Program-made: the position numbers and the translations under genes | Notes under the pieces: generated by a model | What the model saw: only the letters and a program-made list of their open reading frames with translations | Databases searched by the model: none | Told to the model about the DNA's origin: nothing | Source of the DNA: Symbiodinium sp. CCMP2592 | Lineage: Eukaryota > Sar > Dinophyceae > Suessiales > Symbiodiniaceae | DNA length: 64,000 bases | Assembly (NCBI GenBank): GCA_905221615.1 | Contig: CAJNDT010001001.1 | Location: 1,046,359 to 1,110,358 of the forward strand | Reading direction: 5' to 3' | In this document: piece by piece, positions 61,201 through 64,000 of the stretch | Layout: every line of letters begins with the position of its first letter | How positions within the stretch are numbered: position 1 is the stretch's first letter

Positions 61201-63415
61201 GGACAGCAAGATCGTCGAGGATTGTCACCAACTCTTACGAACAGCCACAGGTCCGAAAGCACACCAAAAACTCACGGGGACATGTATCCAGCAGCTGCTG
61301 ACCAACTCCGACATATTGGAGTGTCGGGGCATGGCTCACCCTGCCAAGTTGAGCAGAGAGAAGTTCCTGAGGTACTGGCACAAGGCCAAGGATGATTTCA
61401 GAGCCAATCCAGAATTTGTTGCCGCACATCACAAGCTCCCCAAGGAAATGTCGAAAGTCCTAGCAACCAAAACGTGGGACACCATTTCTGAACAACAATT
61501 GGTTGTTTCTGCAGCATCATGGTCCTTCCTGCGCTACTATTCGCAGAACAACTTGAGCACGCAGAACGTGAAATTGAAGGCCTGGGGTGAATCAGCAAAG
61601 TAGCGGTCTGTGATTGAATAGCTCTGTTCTAAGAACAACATGTTCCTGAGGACGGCTTGTGGGCTGTGTTTGCCCAGTTTGGGCAAATCATTACTTTGCG
61701 CAATGTGGAAGAGACCTACATTGTTCTGGGATCCTTCAAATGGGCAGTGTTGGCATGGCGGTTGTCCGAAGTTCATGAGGGCGGCAGGTGCTCGGGCTGG
61801 CAGTTGCAAGTGGAGGCCGGTTGCTCATGGCAGTTCCTTCACAACCCTGAGGAATGGGAAGCATGTGAAGCCACTCCGAAATTGTCAACACAGGCAGGAC
61901 TCTATTTCAAAGCCACGTGTGGTTGGGAACCACTTGTGCAAAACACTTTGCGCTCCGGGCACAAAAGGACCTTTGCGGAGTTGACATTGATGGCGGACTA
62001 CTTGAATGTGACACAACCCCACAAGAATTCCAAGAAGGAGTTGTTGAAACAGTGTCAGGAGTGTTTCGGAGAAGAGTTTGCAGAAGCTTGCCGTGAAGCT
62101 GCAGAGTCAGACACTCAGAAGGCTCCTGATGCAGATATGCCTGATGGTTTTCTATCAGCATTGTTGGACAACATGGAGCCCTCAGATAAACAGGATTTCC
62201 AGGACTTGGAGAAAGCCCTGATGCGACAGGAACAGCAGGCCGAGCAACAACGTTGGCAAAACATGTGGGATGAGAAGGTTGCAGAACAAAAGGCACCCTG
62301 GCAAGACCTTCCAGTGAGTTTCTGAGCTAGGCTTAGACTCAATTGTTGTGATTCAAATGTGACTCAATTGTGACTCAATTGTGATTCGATTGCAGGCCAA
62401 AAGAGCGAGGAGAGCTGTGGCAAAAGCCAAAGCAAAGTCAAAACCGTGTGCCAAAGCAAAATGCAAAGGCAAGGGCAAAGGAAAAGGCAAAGGCCGTGGA
62501 AAAGGCAATGGGTTTGGAAGAGGCACAGCTTTGGGCTTGCAAGGGCTGGCTCGCAGGCAAGCAGCGTCACGAAAACGCAAGGAGCAGGTGCTCGAACAAA
62601 TGCCCGGACCAGCAGTGGAAGAAGATCCAGATATCGCTGAACTCAAAGAGGAGTTGGAAAGCCAGCTGTTGGACATGAATGTCATGGACGATCGAACAAA
62701 TCCTGATTCATTGCCGGCAGAGCCTTGTGTCCATGCTCCCAGTCCAAGAGAGCCCGCCCCCTCACCGGAGCCTTGCGCCCATCCTCCCAGTCCACACACT
62801 GGTGAAGGAGAGCCCGCCCCCCCGGCGGAGGAGCCCTGTGTCGATGCTTCCCGTCCACACTCTGTGCTTGGTGGTGCCGGGGTCGCACACGAGGAAACAA
62901 AAGTGCAAGCACAGCCATCCAATGGGACCTTGCCGGATCCAATATCCGGGCCAAGGGACAGTGGAATGGCACAGGCCTCGTCCTCGAGCGGATCAGCCCC
63001 TGAGCAGGTCCTTGATGATGCTGCACATCGTGGCCAGGCATCGCAACGTGCTCCGCGCGAGCATGGTCCACACTTGAATAACACTCCCGACTTCCTGTCG
63101 GAGTTGGATCCACCCGAAGACTTCAAGTTGCGTCTCAGCTTCAACGATCATCGCTTCAAAGCCGAGATCATGACAAAACAGTATGTGTCAAGTGAGGGGA
63201 AAAAGTCTTGCAGCAAAAGCTTTGCTAACGACAGATCAGACTGGAAGCAAGCACTGGCTCAAGTGCATCGCTGGGCGTGGACAGAGTGGGAGAAGGCCAA
63301 ACCTGAAAGGCAACTGCCGCCTCATTGTCAGCCTGGCACTATCCCTGAGGCTGTCCTGGAACGCCTTGCCCCGATTATCGACGCAATGCCTCCGCCCACA
63401 AAGTATGCCAAGTAG
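58266..63415 (+). CDS. Large hypothetical protein, six exons, about 1575 aa
   Basis: The ATG at 58266 (ACCATGG context) gives MAEPCFQHVPANADSL. Proposed exons: 58266-58528, 58629-59219, 59322-60234, 60326-61586, 61634-62313 and 62396-63415. Donors are GC, GT, GC (or GT at 60258), GT, GT. Acceptors are CAG|G, CAG|G, CAG|G, AAG|A, CAG|G. Every junction keeps phase. Exons 2-5 encode ordered sequence (LSIDVHGTAGNHVLMLQP, TTFMWTLNYKPFGSGGFF, WFSWNEAAAENLSEFT, DGLWAVFAQFGQ). Exon 6 starts with Lys/Ala/Gly runs (KAKCKGKGKGKGKGRGKG), then Pro/Glu repeats (EPAPSPEPCAHPPSP). It ends in an ordered block (FKLRLSFNDHRFKAEIM, WKQALAQVHRWAWTEWEKA) before TAG. No signal peptide or known domain recognised; the basic tract may bind nucleic acid. 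Confidence 0.6.
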
Positions 63416-64000
63416 CCTCTTCAGTTTTTTTTGGTGATAAACACATCACAGGGGAAAACATGTCAGCAGGTTGCAGATTTCTGTCAATGTCATGTATGCA
63501 AGTATCGTGTTCTTAGCTTCAAGTCTTCGGTCGATTCAAGAAGTCACAGGGAGTGAGTTCATCCAGCCGAGTCCAATGTGTGTGAATCTGCTCCTGCTGT
63601 CATAGCGGCAACATGTTCGATTCACAATTTTGGCTTCAGCTTGTGCGCAGTTGCTGTTCATTCTGTGATTGAGTCTTTACAGTTACGTTGCAATTACAGT
63701 TGCTGAATGCCTGAAGTGTGCAATTGAAGATGACATGACATGAATCATGAAGTCTCACCATAGTTATGCTGCAGATTGCTCGGGGAGAAAGCGATCAGCA
63801 AAAACAAGCCTTCCTGACATTGTGTCCTGTTAGTTTGTGGAATGTGCTTGATATGCCAGGCAAGCATTGAATCCATTTGTTGCTCAAGTTGGACCAGAGG
63901 TATGGTTTAAAGTTATGTGGGACAACAAATCAATGTATTGATGTCAGTGAATCACCAACATGTCCAATTTCCAGTGGCCGTGCCAGCATGTGCTGGGATC
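63416..64000. other. 3' flanking intergenic DNA
   Basis: No coding frame or repeat worth naming; AT-richer than the coding DNA, with scattered CAATTG-like words (CAATTGAAG near 63721). Confidence 0.4.

Noticed and set aside
62353..63144. 263-codon minus-strand frame rich in Pro, Gly and Ser
   Set aside because: Shadow of the Lys/Ala/Gly- and Pro/Glu-rich last exon of the + strand gene, which has consistent splice phases and an ordered C-terminal block.

Overview
The window looks like dinoflagellate nuclear DNA, most like a symbiodiniacean or a relative. The case rests on several signs together. Plant-type telomere heptamers (TTTAGGG/CCCTAAA) are abundant. Essentially every convincing gene right of 20.5 kb lies on the + strand, as in dinoflagellate unidirectional gene clusters. 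Reconstructable introns use mixed GT, GC and possibly GA donors with AG|G acceptors. Four near-matches to the 3' end of the dinoflagellate spliced leader are present. Retroelements are of the copia and LINE types. There is no prokaryotic architecture: no operons, no ribosome-binding sites and no CRISPR. The species is not determined.

Layout. (1) 1-20.56 kb is a matrix of degenerate telomere-like heptamers in both orientations. It is studded with about 100-bp imperfect palindromes (MITE-like) and with short coding-like islands, many bounded by AG|G and GT, plus one copia reverse-transcriptase fragment at 6.6 kb. I read it tentatively as intron-rich gene territory whose introns have filled with telomere-like repeats. 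(2) 20.76-28.06 kb is a decayed, 3'-truncated Ty1/copia-like element with gag, zinc knuckle, retropepsin and the start of integrase, but no RT. Its reading frame steps repeatedly, and it carries unusual accessory domains. (3) 28.1-29.6 kb is gene-poor minisatellite. (4) 29.7-39.4 kb holds a run of small + strand genes or exons of unknown function. It is rich in the palindrome CAATTG and contains a dispersed hairpin repeat pair. (5) 39.8-49.86 kb is a nearly intact LINE-type retrotransposon. ORF1 (zinc ribbon plus coiled coil) and ORF2 (APE-like endonuclease, RT, zinc knuckle, RNase H, zinc ribbons and a C-terminal USP/C19-like cysteine protease) lie in the same frame, separated by a single TAG. 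A third ORF and a structured 3' region follow. (6) 50.03-50.13 kb is an assembly gap. (7) 50.13-53.48 kb carries two satellites: a 174-bp array, and a 108/97-bp alternating higher-order array. (8) 53.7-63.4 kb holds four genes. They are a WW-like/Trp-rich protein, a 159-aa two-exon protein behind a spliced-leader-like site, a RING-H2 protein, and a six-exon protein of about 1575 aa, for which I propose splice junctions that keep phase.

The most unusual feature is the LINE polyprotein, with a fused deubiquitinase-like domain that keeps its Cys-His-Asp residues. Next are the single in-frame amber codon between ORF1 and ORF2, the repeated stem motifs in the LINE 3' region, and the exon-like islands in telomere-like DNA. 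All functional calls come from reading motifs by eye; no database search was possible.
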